A stretch of DNA of 64,000 nt, taken from the NCBI RefSeq assembly GCF_020852455.1, contig NZ_JADZAT010000028.1, positions 248,001 through 312,000 on the forward strand. The letters are read 5' to 3'. The position numbers and the translations under genes were made by a program. Source of the stretch: Novosphingobium sp. (GTDB lineage Bacteria > Pseudomonadota > Alphaproteobacteria > Sphingomonadales > Sphingomonadaceae). The notes below the pieces were generated by a model. That model saw only the letters and a program-made list of their open reading frames with translations. It did no database searches and was not told where the DNA came from. This document shows, one piece after another, positions 51,608-60,191 of this stretch (within the stretch, counting starts at the first letter, position 1; each line of letters opens with the position of its first letter).

Positions 51608-52274
51608 TGCCGCACCAATGATGCCCCTCACCCAGCACGTCACCCCGGCGAACCTTGCCACCGCGCTGATCGCGTTGAACTTCATCGCCTTTGCCGCGTT
51701 CGGGATCGACAAGGCCCGGGCCGAGGCCGGGCATTGGCGGATTGCGGAATCGACCCTGCTGGGGCTGGCGCTGCTGGGCGGCACCCTGGGCGCCTATGCC
51801 GGGCGGGCGCTGTTTCGCCACAAGACCCGCAAGCAGCCCTTCTCGTTCCAGCTCCACGCGATCACCGTGCTGCAGGTGGCGGTGCTGGGCTGGTGGCTGG
51901 GGCGGCCGCTCTGGCAGGGTTGACCCGGGTTCAGGCAGGATATCGCCGCTGTCGGGAAAGCTGTCGAGCGGCTGCACAGCGGCAGGATCGAGCTGCCCGG
52001 CGTCGATCGCGGCACCGGGCAACCGGATCCGGAAGCTCGCCACTCCGATCGCGCCAAGCGCAAAGACCAGCATAACCGCACCCAGCACCATGGCCAGCCC
52101 TTCGCGCCCTGCCGGCGCGAAAACCACTAGCAGCGCGGCCACGCCGAACAGCAGGCAGGAGGCCGCGATCAGCAACCGGCGGGTCTTTTGCCGTTCCAGC
52201 ACCAGCCGGCCAAGCTGATCGACCGCCATGGCCCCCAACGCGCGGCCGCCGAAATCGCCATCACGCACTTCCAT
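51186..52274 (-). CDS. Two-helix membrane protein with a run-on 3' end
   Basis: The first 125 residues (52274 to about 51900) look real: two membrane helices (LLIAASCLLFGVAALLVVF and LAMVLGAVMLVFALGAIGVA) and a start 3 bp after the SLATT-like gene with AAGGGG before the ATG. After that the frame runs antisense through the DUF1294 gene and most of the next gene to 51186, in arginine/proline-rich sequence of no protein character. A TGA one frame away at 51931-51933, just after the DUF1294 stop, suggests the true gene ends there and that a frameshift or lost stop has occurred. Confidence 0.45.
   Translation of the reverse strand: MEVRDGDFGGRALGAMAVDQLGRLVLERQKTRRLLIAASCLLFGVAALLVVFAPAGREGLAMVLGAVMLVFALGAIGVASFRIRLPGAAIDAGQLDPAAVQPLDSFPDSGDILPEPGSTLPERPPQPPAQHRHLQHGDRVELEREGLLAGLVAKQRPPGIGAQGAAQQRQPQQGRFRNPPMPGLGPGLVDPERGKGDEVQRDQRGGKVRRGDVLGEGHHWCGIKPAGISTPSSGRSAATARALRGPRGCGSRRRPPARSNCRCPSAGRGSRWASAWRRSHSGPAARSRAAGRSHKAPDPCDGPRPAPVARSRRARPAGDRACHWPRAAPSPAPAPRQGPLRPVRRCRRNGTGPRGHPGACPR
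51618..51923 (+). CDS. DUF1294 membrane protein
   Basis: A 101-residue protein with three membrane segments and the DUF1294 block NFIAFAAFGIDKARAEAGHWRIAESTLLGLALLGGTLGAYAGRALFRHKTRKQPF (FxxxGxDKxxA...RHKTxKxxF type). In other bacteria the domain is fused to cold-shock or Excalibur domains; here it stands alone. Start at 51618 or 51621. The convergent ORF on the other strand overlaps it completely. Confidence 0.85.
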   Translation: MMPLTQHVTPANLATALIALNFIAFAAFGIDKARAEAGHWRIAESTLLGLALLGGTLGAYAGRALFRHKTRKQPFSFQLHAITVLQVAVLGWWLGRPLWQG

Positions 52275-52277
52275 CGG

Positions 52278-52859
52278 TCACCCCTTCCCTGGTTGCTTTG
52301 GCTTTGCCGGATGTACGGTCCTGGCCGGCTTCGCCGGCTTTCCCGCTCTATCCGTGGCAACCGGCGCATTGCGGAATTCAGCGATGGTGGCAGCCGAAAA
52401 GAAGCCGAAAAATCCGCCCGCCTGAGCGCGTTCGGCAGCCTGGGCCCGCTTGTGCAAATCAAGATGGATACTATTGCAATCGGCCTCGTCCCTGGCTCCG
52501 GCGAGCCGGCAACGTCCTTCGCTGACCAGTTCCTGGAATGCAAGCCGACCATCTTCGCGCAGCCGCCACATGTCATAGAGTTTGAACTGCGAGATCACAC
52601 CGGCGGCCAGCCCGCCAATCATTGGCAGACAGATCAGGACGGCCTTGCCCCAGCCATCGAACATCTCCTTTGAGATCGTTGCCGAGATGACCGCAGTGAC
52701 GAAGCTGGACAGCAGAACAAGAACTTGCAGACCGGCATACCACTTGTAGGTCCGCCGTGTCGCTTTGACATACCAGCCTTCGTACTCGCCCTTCAGTTCG
52801 GTGATGAAATCGGTCAGGGCAAGCCTCGCCGGTTGCCGTTGTGCGATGGTTTCGGACAT
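52278..52859 (-). CDS. SLATT/DUF4231-like membrane protein
   Basis: A 193-residue protein. An N-terminal helix (ELKGEYEGWYVKATRRTYKWYAG) leads into two membrane helices (LQVLVLLSSFVTAVISATI and VLICLPMIGGLAAGVISQF), then KLYDMWRLREDGRLAFQELVSEGRC and a lysine/proline-rich tail. The Y...R..Y-2TM-W..R layout resembles SLATT/DUF4231 domains, predicted membrane effectors in conflict systems linked with nucleotide signalling. No nucleotide synthase is adjacent. The ATG at 52859 follows GGGAGG. It is coupled to the membrane gene downstream. Confidence 0.6.
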   Translation of the reverse strand: MSETIAQRQPARLALTDFITELKGEYEGWYVKATRRTYKWYAGLQVLVLLSSFVTAVISATISKEMFDGWGKAVLICLPMIGGLAAGVISQFKLYDMWRLREDGRLAFQELVSEGRCRLAGARDEADCNSIHLDLHKRAQAAERAQAGGFFGFFSAATIAEFRNAPVATDRAGKPAKPARTVHPAKPKQPGKG

Positions 52860-53054
52860 GGTCACAGCCTCCCTGCGACAAATCCTGTCTGAACCGAGCG
52901 GGCCGTGCCGTGATCTGGCTCACGCCAAATGGCGCGGCAAATGCAGGACCTCTTTCCTACTTCGCCGCAATCTGGCTTGCCCTTGGCGATGTGCAGCCCC
53001 GATCCCGTCCGCTTTCAGACCCCTGCCGGGGCCGCGGCGGAAAAATGGTTTTGG

Positions 53055-53072
53055 ACTGTGTCCACTGTGTCC
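53055..53072. repeat. 9-bp tandem repeat
   Basis: ACTGTGTCC occurs twice in tandem. It lies in the 280-bp gap between the SLATT-like and DUF1330 genes, where nothing else was recognised. Confidence 0.4.
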
Positions 53073-53139
53073 ATTCGGCTTGCCTTGGCCGCGCGGTGCG
53101 GCATGATCGCGGTTGGATTTGGAGAGCGGAGAGACCGGA

Positions 53140-53427
53140 ATGAGCGCCTACATCGTCTTCATCAAGGAACGCGAGCACGATGCCGCAGCCATGGCCGACT
53201 ATGCGGCCAAGGCCGGGCCGTCGCTGGGCGGGCATCCAGGCAAGCCGCTGGCCTATTACGGCCCGATCGAGACGCTGGAAGGGCCCGAGGCGGCGGGCTG
53301 CGTGATGATCGAATTTCCCGATATGGACGCCGCGCGGGCCTGGTATGCCTCGCCCGCCTATCAGGAGGCGCGCAAGCTGCGCTTTCAGGGGGCGGATTAC
53401 CGGGTGTTCATCACCCAGGGGCTCTAG
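53140..53427 (+). CDS. DUF1330 protein
   Basis: A 95-residue protein with the DUF1330 ferredoxin-like (dimeric alpha-beta barrel) pattern: YIVFIKEREHDAAAMADYAAKAGPS, VMIEFPDMDAARAWYASPAYQEARKLR and RVFITQG. Function of the family is not established. The ATG at 53140 follows GGAGA; an in-frame ATG upstream at 53113 is less likely. Confidence 0.9.
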   Translation: MSAYIVFIKEREHDAAAMADYAAKAGPSLGGHPGKPLAYYGPIETLEGPEAAGCVMIEFPDMDAARAWYASPAYQEARKLRFQGADYRVFITQGL

Positions 53428-53439
53428 GCGCCGGAGGAG

Positions 53440-53589
53440 TCAGCCGTTGCGGGGTCCGCTGCGCCGGTCCTGCCCGCTGCGGCGCTCGCCCTGACGGCGA
53501 TCGGGGAACGGCAAGGGTGATACCTGCGCCTTACGTCGATCTTCACCGCGGCGATCAGCGCCGCGCGGCGGGTCTGCTTCGGTCTGCAT
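53440..53589 (-). CDS. 49-residue arginine-rich DRR-repeat peptide
   Basis: A short frame that reads MQTEADPPRGADRRGEDRRK, a short linker, then DRRQGERRSGQDRRSGPRNG and stop. Four or five (D/E)RR units recur at about six-residue spacing. AAAGG lies 8 bases before the ATG. Its stop is 13 bp from the stop of the convergent DUF1330 gene. Regular charge spacing argues against a chance frame, though G+C-rich DNA makes arginine-rich frames easily. Function unknown; RNA, DNA or membrane binding possible. Confidence 0.4.
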   Translation of the reverse strand: MQTEADPPRGADRRGEDRRKAQVSPLPFPDRRQGERRSGQDRRSGPRNG

Positions 53590-53684
53590 CGGCAGGACCT
53601 TTCGCTTGGCCCCGGCGGCACTATAGCCTCCGGTCCGGCCAGGGCGGGATTCTGGCGTGAATTGGTTAGCGGATGGTTAAACGC

Positions 53685-54080
53685 TCAACCCCGCGGCCGG
53701 GCCAGCAGCGGCATCAGCGCGAACAGCGCCTGCCCGGCCAGCCCCAGCGCGCCCGGCGGAGTGGTAAGGCTGCGCGCCCAGGCCAGCGGGGCCTGCGCCG
53801 AAAGCCCCCAGGCCAGTGCCAGCTCGGCCAGCAGCACCAGCACGAACGCGGCGGCGCCCATCACCAGCGCCTCTGGCGCAGCGCGGATGCCATACAGCAG
53901 CGTGATCCGCCGCGCCGCCAGCCAGCTCGCCGCCAGCATCACCGGCAGTTCGAGCGCGACCGCCGCCACTTCTCCCACGCGCGGGACCAGCCACAGCACG
54001 CGCAGCGTGCCCAGCACCAGCCCCAGCGCCATGACCAGCGCCCAGTATGGCAAGGCGGCACGGAGCGGGTGGAGCGTCAC
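53685..54080 (-). CDS. Small integral membrane protein
   Basis: A 131-residue protein with four hydrophobic segments (ALPYWALVMALGLVLGTLRV, VAAVALELPVMLAASWLAA, ALVMGAAAFVLVLLAELALAW, ALGLAGQALFALMPLLARP). It starts with GTG at 54080 in a GTGA overlap with the preceding gene. No family recognised with confidence. Confidence 0.65.
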   Translation of the reverse strand: MTLHPLRAALPYWALVMALGLVLGTLRVLWLVPRVGEVAAVALELPVMLAASWLAARRITLLYGIRAAPEALVMGAAAFVLVLLAELALAWGLSAQAPLAWARSLTTPPGALGLAGQALFALMPLLARPRG

Positions 54081-54388
54081 AATCGCTCGGCAATGTAGAA
54101 ATCGGGCGCCTCGGCAAAGCCCATGAACTGGCCCATGACCGCCTGAACCGTTTCGCTGGCCATGTCTTCGCTGGCAAAACCGGCCAGATCGGGGACATCG
54201 AACAGTTCGACATAGTGGACGCCGGGCGCACCTTCGCCGATCAGGCGGCCGGTCACCCGGTAGGTATCAAAAGACCGGACCCGTGCCAGCCCGCGCATCG
54301 CCGGGTGATCGATGGTCTGGACCCAGGTTTCGAAATCGGCCGGGCTAACCCCGTCCTTGAGCTGGTAAGTGAGGATAAGTGCGGACAT
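54077..54388 (-). CDS. REDY-like (HapK) family protein
   Basis: A 103-residue protein with LILTYQLKDGVSPADFETWVQTIDHPAMRGLARVRSFDTYRV and HYVELFDVPDLAGFASEDM, matching the REDY-like/HapK ferredoxin-like fold related to EthD-type barrels. Its role is unknown; family members are found near pigment and lipid genes. It overlaps the membrane protein gene by 4 bp. Confidence 0.75.
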   Translation of the reverse strand: MSALILTYQLKDGVSPADFETWVQTIDHPAMRGLARVRSFDTYRVTGRLIGEGAPGVHYVELFDVPDLAGFASEDMASETVQAVMGQFMGFAEAPDFYIAERL

Positions 54389-54475
54389 GCGGAAACCTCC
54401 GATGAACGCGCGACCGGGATCCGGTGTGATCGCTTACCTGGCGAAGGTCAACCGCTCTTGCGCGGGGTCCTGACC

Positions 54476-55777
54476 CTAGCTGGCGAGCTTGAGCCGGTCG
54501 GCCGGAGCCACATCGGCGCGGGGCTGGTCAAGCCAGATCCCGCGGGTGTCATAGACCAGATGGCGGGCGCGTTCGGCCAGCGGCACGGCCTTGAACTGGT
54601 CGTGATCGACCAGCACGATCAGGATCTCGCTCTGCTCAAGCGCGGTATCGATGTCGATCAGTTCGGCCTCGGTCCCGGCGAATTCCTTGGGCAGCTCGGC
54701 GGCATAGGGTTCAACCACCTTGATCCGGCTGCCGAACTTGCGCGCCAGGGTGACCGCGACCAGCCGGGCGGGGCTTTCGCGGAAGTCATCGATGTTGGCC
54801 TTGAAAGCCAGGCCCAGGCAGGCGACCTGCTTGCCGGGGTTGGCTGCAATCAGCGCTTCGGCGCGCTGGATCACGTGGTGGATCTTGCCATCGTTGACCC
54901 CGCGCGCGGTGCGGATCAGCGGGGTCTGTTCGGGCGCGCCGTGGACGATGAACCACGGATCGACCGCGATGCAGTGCCCGCCCACGCCCGGGCCGGGGGT
55001 GAGGATGTTGACGCGCGGATGGCGGTTGGCCAGCCGGATCACTTCCCACACGTCGAGCCCCATCGTGTCGGCGACGATGCTGAGTTCGTTGGCGAAGGCG
55101 ATGTTGACGTCGCGGTAGGCATTCTCGACCAGCTTGGTCATCTCGGCGCTGCGGCTGTCGGTAACCACGCAGGTCCCGCGCACGAACAGCTTGTAGAAGG
55201 TCAACGCCTTGCGGGCACAGCGCGGCGTGATCCCGCCGATCGAGCGATCGTTGTTGGTCAGCTCTTCCAGGATCTTGCCGGGCAGCACGCGCTCCGGGCA
55301 ATAGGCGATCGAGAGGTCCGGGGTCTCGCTGGTCAGGCCGGGGCACTTGAGATCGGGGCGCAGCTTCGCGATCAGGTCGCGCAGTGCTTCGGTGGTGCCG
55401 ACCGGGCTGGTCGATTCGAGGATCACCGTGTCGCCGCTCTTGAGCACCCTGGCCACCGCTTCACCAGCGGCGAGGACATAGGAAATGTCGGGCGCGTGAT
55501 TGGCATCGAACGGGGTCGGCACCGCGATCACGAAGACGTCGGCCGGCGCCATTTCGATCGAGGCCTTCAGAAGCCCGCGCGCGACCACGCCGTGCACCAG
55601 CCCGTCGAGATCGACTTCCTCGATGTGGATTTCGCCGCGATTGATCGTATCGACCACATGCTGTGAGACATCGATCCCCAGCACCTGGCAGCCCGAGCGC
55701 GCGACGACCGCTGCGGTCGGCAGCCCGATATAGCCCAGCCCTACAACACAAACCGAAGGCTTAACGTCCGATTTCAT
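54476..55777 (-). CDS. wecC: UDP-N-acetyl-D-mannosamine dehydrogenase
   Basis: WecC oxidises UDP-ManNAc to UDP-ManNAcA with NAD+ for capsule, O-antigen or similar glycans. The 433-residue protein has the NAD-fold VCVVGLGYIGLPTAAVVA, ESTSPVGTTE, YCPERVLPGK, KLVENAYRDVNIAFANE and GPGVGGHCIAVDPWF, where the cysteine is the catalytic nucleophile. It overlaps wecB by 17 bp and uses its product. Confidence 0.95.
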   Translation of the reverse strand: MKSDVKPSVCVVGLGYIGLPTAAVVARSGCQVLGIDVSQHVVDTINRGEIHIEEVDLDGLVHGVVARGLLKASIEMAPADVFVIAVPTPFDANHAPDISYVLAAGEAVARVLKSGDTVILESTSPVGTTEALRDLIAKLRPDLKCPGLTSETPDLSIAYCPERVLPGKILEELTNNDRSIGGITPRCARKALTFYKLFVRGTCVVTDSRSAEMTKLVENAYRDVNIAFANELSIVADTMGLDVWEVIRLANRHPRVNILTPGPGVGGHCIAVDPWFIVHGAPEQTPLIRTARGVNDGKIHHVIQRAEALIAANPGKQVACLGLAFKANIDDFRESPARLVAVTLARKFGSRIKVVEPYAAELPKEFAGTEAELIDIDTALEQSEILIVLVDHDQFKAVPLAERARHLVYDTRGIWLDQPRADVAPADRLKLAS

Positions 55778-56894
55778 TCCCGATCAGCTCCACGATGCGC
55801 TGCGCGGAGTGGCCATCCCCGAAGGGATTGTGCGCCCGCGCCATCTGTTCGTAGGCAGCCTTATCGTCGAGAAGCTTAAACAATTCGGTAACGATAACCG
55901 ATGTTTCGGTGCCAACCAGCCGGGCGGTGCCGGCGGTGACGCCTTCGGGCCGTTCGGTGGTTTCGCGCATCACCAGCACCGGCTTGCCCAGCGCCGGCGC
56001 TTCTTCCTGCACCCCGCCGCTGTCGGTCAGCATGATCTCGGCCAGCGAGAGCAGCCGGGCGAAGTGCGGATAGTCGAGCGGCTCGATCAGGGCGACATTG
56101 TCCAGCCCGGCCAGCGCGGCGTTCATCACCGCGCGAACATTGGGGTTGAGGTGGACCGGAAAGATCACCGCCACGTCGCTCCGCGCGGCAACCTGGCGGA
56201 TCGCTTCGGCGATGTTCTCCATCCCCCCGCCAAAGTTCTCGCGGCGGTGGCTGGTCACCCCGACGATCCGCTTGCCGGCAAACTTCGCTTCCAGATCGGC
56301 CAGCCCGGCGGCGAGCGAGGGATCGGCCGCGATCCTGGCCGTCACCCAGTGCAGCGCATCGATCACCGTGTTGCCGGTGACATGCACCCGCGCCGGATCG
56401 ACCTGTTCGTCGGTCAGCGCCTTGGCCGAAACATCGGTCGGCGCGAAGTGCATGTCTGCGATCGTGCCGATGATCTTGCGGTTCACCTCTTCGGGCCAGG
56501 GATGATAGATATTGCCGCTGCGCAGACCCGCTTCGACATGATCGACCGGGATCTTGCGGTAATAGGCCGCCAGCGCCCCGGCCATCGCGGTGGCGGTATC
56601 GCCCTGGACGATCACGCGGGCCGGCTGGACTTCATCCATCACCTTGCCCAGTTCGGTCAGCAGCGCGGCGGTCAGCCCGTCCAGCGTCTGGTCGGGCTTC
56701 ATCAGGTCAAGATCGTAATCGGGAACGATTCCGGCGATCTGCAGCACCTGATCGAGCATCTGACGATGCTGGGCAGAGACGCAGACCACCGGGGTCACGC
56801 GCGGATCGGCCTGCAGCGCGGCCACCACGGGAAACAGCTTGATCGCTTCGGGGCGGGTCCCGAAGACCACCATTATCTTTGCCGGTTCAGTCAT
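55761..56894 (-). CDS. wecB: UDP-N-acetylglucosamine 2-epimerase (non-hydrolysing)
   Basis: WecB interconverts UDP-GlcNAc and UDP-ManNAc. The 377-residue GT-B fold protein has VVFGTRPEAIKLFPV at the start, VIVQGDTATAMAGALAAYY, HVEAGLRSGNIYHPWPEEVNRKI, TSHRRENFGGGMENI and LTDSGGVQEEAPALGKPVLVMRETTERPE, all standard. First gene of the wecB-wecC operon, divergent from the sugar epimerase. Confidence 0.96.
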   Translation of the reverse strand: MTEPAKIMVVFGTRPEAIKLFPVVAALQADPRVTPVVCVSAQHRQMLDQVLQIAGIVPDYDLDLMKPDQTLDGLTAALLTELGKVMDEVQPARVIVQGDTATAMAGALAAYYRKIPVDHVEAGLRSGNIYHPWPEEVNRKIIGTIADMHFAPTDVSAKALTDEQVDPARVHVTGNTVIDALHWVTARIAADPSLAAGLADLEAKFAGKRIVGVTSHRRENFGGGMENIAEAIRQVAARSDVAVIFPVHLNPNVRAVMNAALAGLDNVALIEPLDYPHFARLLSLAEIMLTDSGGVQEEAPALGKPVLVMRETTERPEGVTAGTARLVGTETSVIVTELFKLLDDKAAYEQMARAHNPFGDGHSAQRIVELIGNEIGR

Positions 56895-57014
56895 TTCTTC
56901 GCCCTACCATCCAGGGGTTAACCATGAAATAAGAGCCTGCTGTCAATGCTGTCTGCCATCCCAACCCCGTTCGTGCTGAGGAGCCGCAGGACGAACGGAC
57001 CTGAAGGAACCAGA

Positions 57015-58013
57015 ATGCAAATTCTTGTTACCGGCGCGGCCGGGTTCATCGGATATGCCCTTGCCCAGCGCTTGCTGGCGCGCGGCGACGTGGTGGTCGG
57101 CATCGACAGCGTCAATGACTACTATCAGACCTCGCTGAAGCGTGACCGGCTGGCGGCACTGGCGGCAGCGGGCGGCAACCGCTTCACCTTCCACGAACTC
57201 GACTTCGCGGACATGGCCGCGCTGACCAAGGCGCTGGATGGCCAGCAGATCGACCGGATCGTCCACCTGGGCGCCCAGGCCGGGGTGCGCTATTCGATCG
57301 AGAACCCGCAGGCCTATGTCAGCTCGAACCTCGCGGGTCACGTCAACCTGCTCGAACTCGCGCGGCACCGCCAGGTTGAACATATGGTCTATGCCAGCTC
57401 CAGCTCGGTCTATGGCGGCAATGCCAAGCTGCCCTTCGCGGTCGAGGACCGCACCGACCACCCGGTCTCGCTCTACGCCGCGACCAAGCGCGCCGACGAA
57501 CTGATGAGCGAAACCTACGCCCACCTGTTCCGCCTGCCGCTGACCGGGCTGCGCTTCTTCACCGTCTATGGCCCCTGGGGCCGGCCGGACATGATGATGT
57601 GGAACTTCACCCGGCGGATCCTGGCGGGCGAGCCGATCCCGGTGTTCAACCACGGCGACATGTACCGCGACTTCACCTACATCGACGATATCGTGGCCGG
57701 GGTGATCGCCTGCCTCGATCATGCCCCCGCCGACGATGGCGCGGAAAAGGCCGGAGGTTCGGTCAAGCCGCACGCGCTCTACAACATTGGCAACAGCCAG
57801 TCGGAACCCTTGATGAAGGTGATCGGCCTGCTGGAAGAGGCCTGCGGCCGGAAGGCCGAAATGCAGCTGCTGCCGATGCAGCCCGGCGATGTGCACAAAA
57901 CCTACGCCGATATCAGCGCGATCAGCCGCGACCTGGGCTATGCCCCGACGACCTCGATCGAGGTGGGTGTCCCCAACTTTGTGCGCTGGTATCGGGACTA
58001 TCACGGGGCCTGA
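57015..58013 (+). CDS. NAD-dependent epimerase, probably UDP-glucuronate 4-epimerase
   Basis: A 332-residue short-chain dehydrogenase-fold epimerase. It has [19 protein letters not shown] (NAD motif), [26 protein letters not shown] with the catalytic serine and [13 protein letters not shown] (YxxxK), then [15 protein letters not shown], the block that separates UDP-glucuronate/CapI-type epimerases from GalE. It would supply UDP-galacturonate for the same surface glycan as wecBC. The ATG at 57015 follows AAGGA. Confidence 0.88.
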   Translation: MQILVTGAAGFIGYALAQRLLARGDVVVGIDSVNDYYQTSLKRDRLAALAAAGGNRFTFHELDFADMAALTKALDGQQIDRIVHLGAQAGVRYSIENPQAYVSSNLAGHVNLLELARHRQVEHMVYASSSSVYGGNAKLPFAVEDRTDHPVSLYAATKRADELMSETYAHLFRLPLTGLRFFTVYGPWGRPDMMMWNFTRRILAGEPIPVFNHGDMYRDFTYIDDIVAGVIACLDHAPADDGAEKAGGSVKPHALYNIGNSQSEPLMKVIGLLEEACGRKAEMQLLPMQPGDVHKTYADISAISRDLGYAPTTSIEVGVPNFVRWYRDYHGA

Positions 58014-58051
58014 CCCTTGATGCAGGGCGCGCCATGGGCAATCACCCATCC

Positions 58052-58606
58052 ATGGCGATTCTCTCAGACAAATGGATCCGCAACGAAGCCCGTCACGCGG
58101 GCATGATCGAACCCTTCGTTGAGCGGCAGCAGCGCGACGGGTGCATCAGCTATGGCCTGTCGAGCTATGGCTATGACGCGCGGGTGGCGGATGAGTTCAA
58201 GGTCTTCACCAACGTCCATTCGGCGGTGGTCGATCCGAAGAACTTTTCGGACAACAGCTTCGTCGATATGAAGACCGACTGCTGCATCATCCCGCCCAAT
58301 TCGTTCGCGCTGGCCCGGACGGTCGAATACTTCCGCATTCCGCGCGACGTGCTGGTGATCTGCCTGGGCAAGAGCACCTATGCCCGCTGCGGGATCATCG
58401 TCAACGTCACCCCGCTGGAACCCGAATGGGAAGGGCATGTGACGCTGGAGTTTTCGAACACCACGCCGCTCCCCGCCAAGATCTATGCCAACGAAGGGGC
58501 CTGCCAGTTCCTGTTCCTGCAGGGCAATGAACCCTGCGAGGTCAGCTATGGCGACCGCGCCGGCAAATACATGGGCCAGCGCGGGGTAACGCTGCCGAAG
58601 TTGTAG
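58052..58606 (+). CDS. dcd: dCTP deaminase
   Basis: Dcd deaminates dCTP to dUTP, feeding thymidylate synthesis. The 184-residue length is exact for the family. It has [72 protein letters not shown] (containing the catalytic Glu) and the C-terminal [20 protein letters not shown] at 58052 is preferred over 58034 from family N-termini. It lies 38 bp after the epimerase. Confidence 0.96.
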   Translation: MAILSDKWIRNEARHAGMIEPFVERQQRDGCISYGLSSYGYDARVADEFKVFTNVHSAVVDPKNFSDNSFVDMKTDCCIIPPNSFALARTVEYFRIPRDVLVICLGKSTYARCGIIVNVTPLEPEWEGHVTLEFSNTTPLPAKIYANEGACQFLFLQGNEPCEVSYGDRAGKYMGQRGVTLPKL

Positions 58607-58622
58607 GTTCCCCTTGCAGCTT

Positions 58623-58727
58623 CGTCGCCCCGGGCTTGACCCGGGGCCCGGCTGCCTTTTCCGACCTTGCATCCTTCCACAGCGTAGCCGAAGAAAAGCC
58701 GAACCCCGGGTCAAGCCCGGGGTGACG
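58623..58727. repeat. Inverted-repeat element (CCCCGGGCTTGACCCGGGG type)
   Basis: Arms at 58623-58646 and 58704-58727 are inverted repeats with 1 mismatch in 24, each containing CCCCGGG-CTTGA-CCCGGGG, itself nearly palindromic. It fills most of the gap between dcd and the acyl-CoA dehydrogenase. The form is that of dispersed sphingomonad intergenic repeats. Confidence 0.7.
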
Positions 58728-58772
58728 AGATATGCTAGCGTGGTGATGCGCTAACTTGCGGAGGGACAATCC

Positions 58773-59945
58773 ATGGAAACGCCCTTGTTCGACCAGTGGC
58801 GTTCGCGCTCCCCCTTTTACGATGAAAGCCACGAGGCGGTCTGCGATACCGTCCGCAAGTTCGTCGCGCAGGAAATCACCCCCCATGTCGATATGTGGGA
58901 AGCCGCCGGCGAATTGCCGCGCGAGTTGCACCGCAAGGCGGCGCAGGCCGGCGTCCTGGGCCTCAACTACCCCGAGGAATTCGGCGGCACCGGCACCGCC
59001 TTCAACCTGTTTCACGGTCTGGTCCAGACCGAGGAACTGGCCCGCCCCGGCGCGGGCGGGGTCTGTGCTTCGCTGATGACCCACGGGATCGGGCTGCCGC
59101 CGATCCTGGCAATGGGCAGCCCCGAATTGCAACGCCGGATCGCGCCAGACGTGCTGGCGGGAGAGAAGATCATCTGCCTGGGCATTACCGAGCCCGGCGG
59201 CGGATCGGATGTTGCCCAGCTGCGCACCAAGGCGGAGCGCAAGGGTGCAAGCTACGTGGTCAATGGCGAGAAGACCTACATCACCTCGGGCATGCGGGCG
59301 GACTATATCACGCTAGCGGTCCGCACCGGCGGGCCGGGTTTCGGCGGGGTCTCGCTGCTGCTGGTCGAGCTGGACCGGCCGGGGGTGACCCGCACCGCGC
59401 TGGCCAAGATGGGCTGGCATTCGAGCGACACCGCAACGATCCACTTCGACAATGTCGAGGTTCCGGCCGAAAACCTGATCGGGCCCGAGAATGGCGGCTT
59501 TGCCGGGATCATGCGCAATTTCAACGGCGAGCGGCTGGGGATGAGCCAGCAGGCCGCCGCCTTTGCCCGGATCTGTTATGAGGACGCGCTCGATTGGGCC
59601 CGGCAACGCGAAACCTTTGGCAAGCCGCTGGTCACCAATCAGGCGATCCGCCACAAGCTGGCCGACATGCTGCGCCGGATCCAGGCGACCCAGGCCTGGA
59701 TCGACCAGTGCGCCTGGCAGGTGCTGAACGGCCAGGCCTTCCCCGGCGATTTCGCACTACTCAAGGTCCAGGCGACCCAGACCATGGAATTCTGCGCGCG
59801 CGAGGCTTGCCAGATCCTGGGCGGAGCCAGCTTCATGCGCGGCAGCCGGGTCGAGCGGATCTACCGCGAGGTGCGGGTCATGGCGATCGGCGGCGGCAGC
59901 GAAGAGATCATGTTCGATCTGGCCAGCCGGCAATACCGGTTCTGA
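58773..59945 (+). CDS. Acyl-CoA dehydrogenase
   Basis: A 390-residue FAD-dependent dehydrogenase that introduces the 2,3 double bond of acyl-CoA. Family blocks are ICLGITEPGGGSDVAQL, YVVNGEKTYITSGMRAD, WHSSDTATIHFDNVEVPAENLIG, QRETFGKPLVTNQAIRHKLADM and CQILGGASFMRGSRVERIYREVRVMAIGGGSEEIM, with the catalytic glutamate in YREVR. The chain-length preference is not predictable. It could work with the reductase and other genes downstream. Confidence 0.95.
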   Translation: METPLFDQWRSRSPFYDESHEAVCDTVRKFVAQEITPHVDMWEAAGELPRELHRKAAQAGVLGLNYPEEFGGTGTAFNLFHGLVQTEELARPGAGGVCASLMTHGIGLPPILAMGSPELQRRIAPDVLAGEKIICLGITEPGGGSDVAQLRTKAERKGASYVVNGEKTYITSGMRADYITLAVRTGGPGFGGVSLLLVELDRPGVTRTALAKMGWHSSDTATIHFDNVEVPAENLIGPENGGFAGIMRNFNGERLGMSQQAAAFARICYEDALDWARQRETFGKPLVTNQAIRHKLADMLRRIQATQAWIDQCAWQVLNGQAFPGDFALLKVQATQTMEFCAREACQILGGASFMRGSRVERIYREVRVMAIGGGSEEIMFDLASRQYRF

Positions 59946-59979
59946 TCAGGTTTGGCTGTTTTGGCGGGGCCGAAACAGG

Positions 59980-60063
59980 GCAACACCGGCCCGCTCCCCC
60001 GGCCCGACCACCCATAGGGTACAATCAGCGGGTGGTCGGGCCGGGGGAGCGGGCCGGTGTTGC
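59980..60063. repeat. Perfect 34-bp hairpin
   Basis: Arms 59980-60013 and 60030-60063 are perfect inverted repeats of 34 bp around a 16-base loop (60014-60029). They contain CCGGCCCGCTCCCCCGGCCC. It lies 34 bp after the acyl-CoA dehydrogenase stop and may terminate it, but the length and perfection are more than a terminator needs; there is no T-run. Confidence 0.85.
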
Positions 60064-60191
60064 TTCCGCGCCAGCGGAATTGAAGCCTCCTTACCGTAAC
60101 GGCAGGCGAAATCAGTTCGACATTGCCACCGATCTCATGCAGGTCTCACGCATGATCCCGGCACCAGATTCGGGCGCAATGGAGAGCACGC

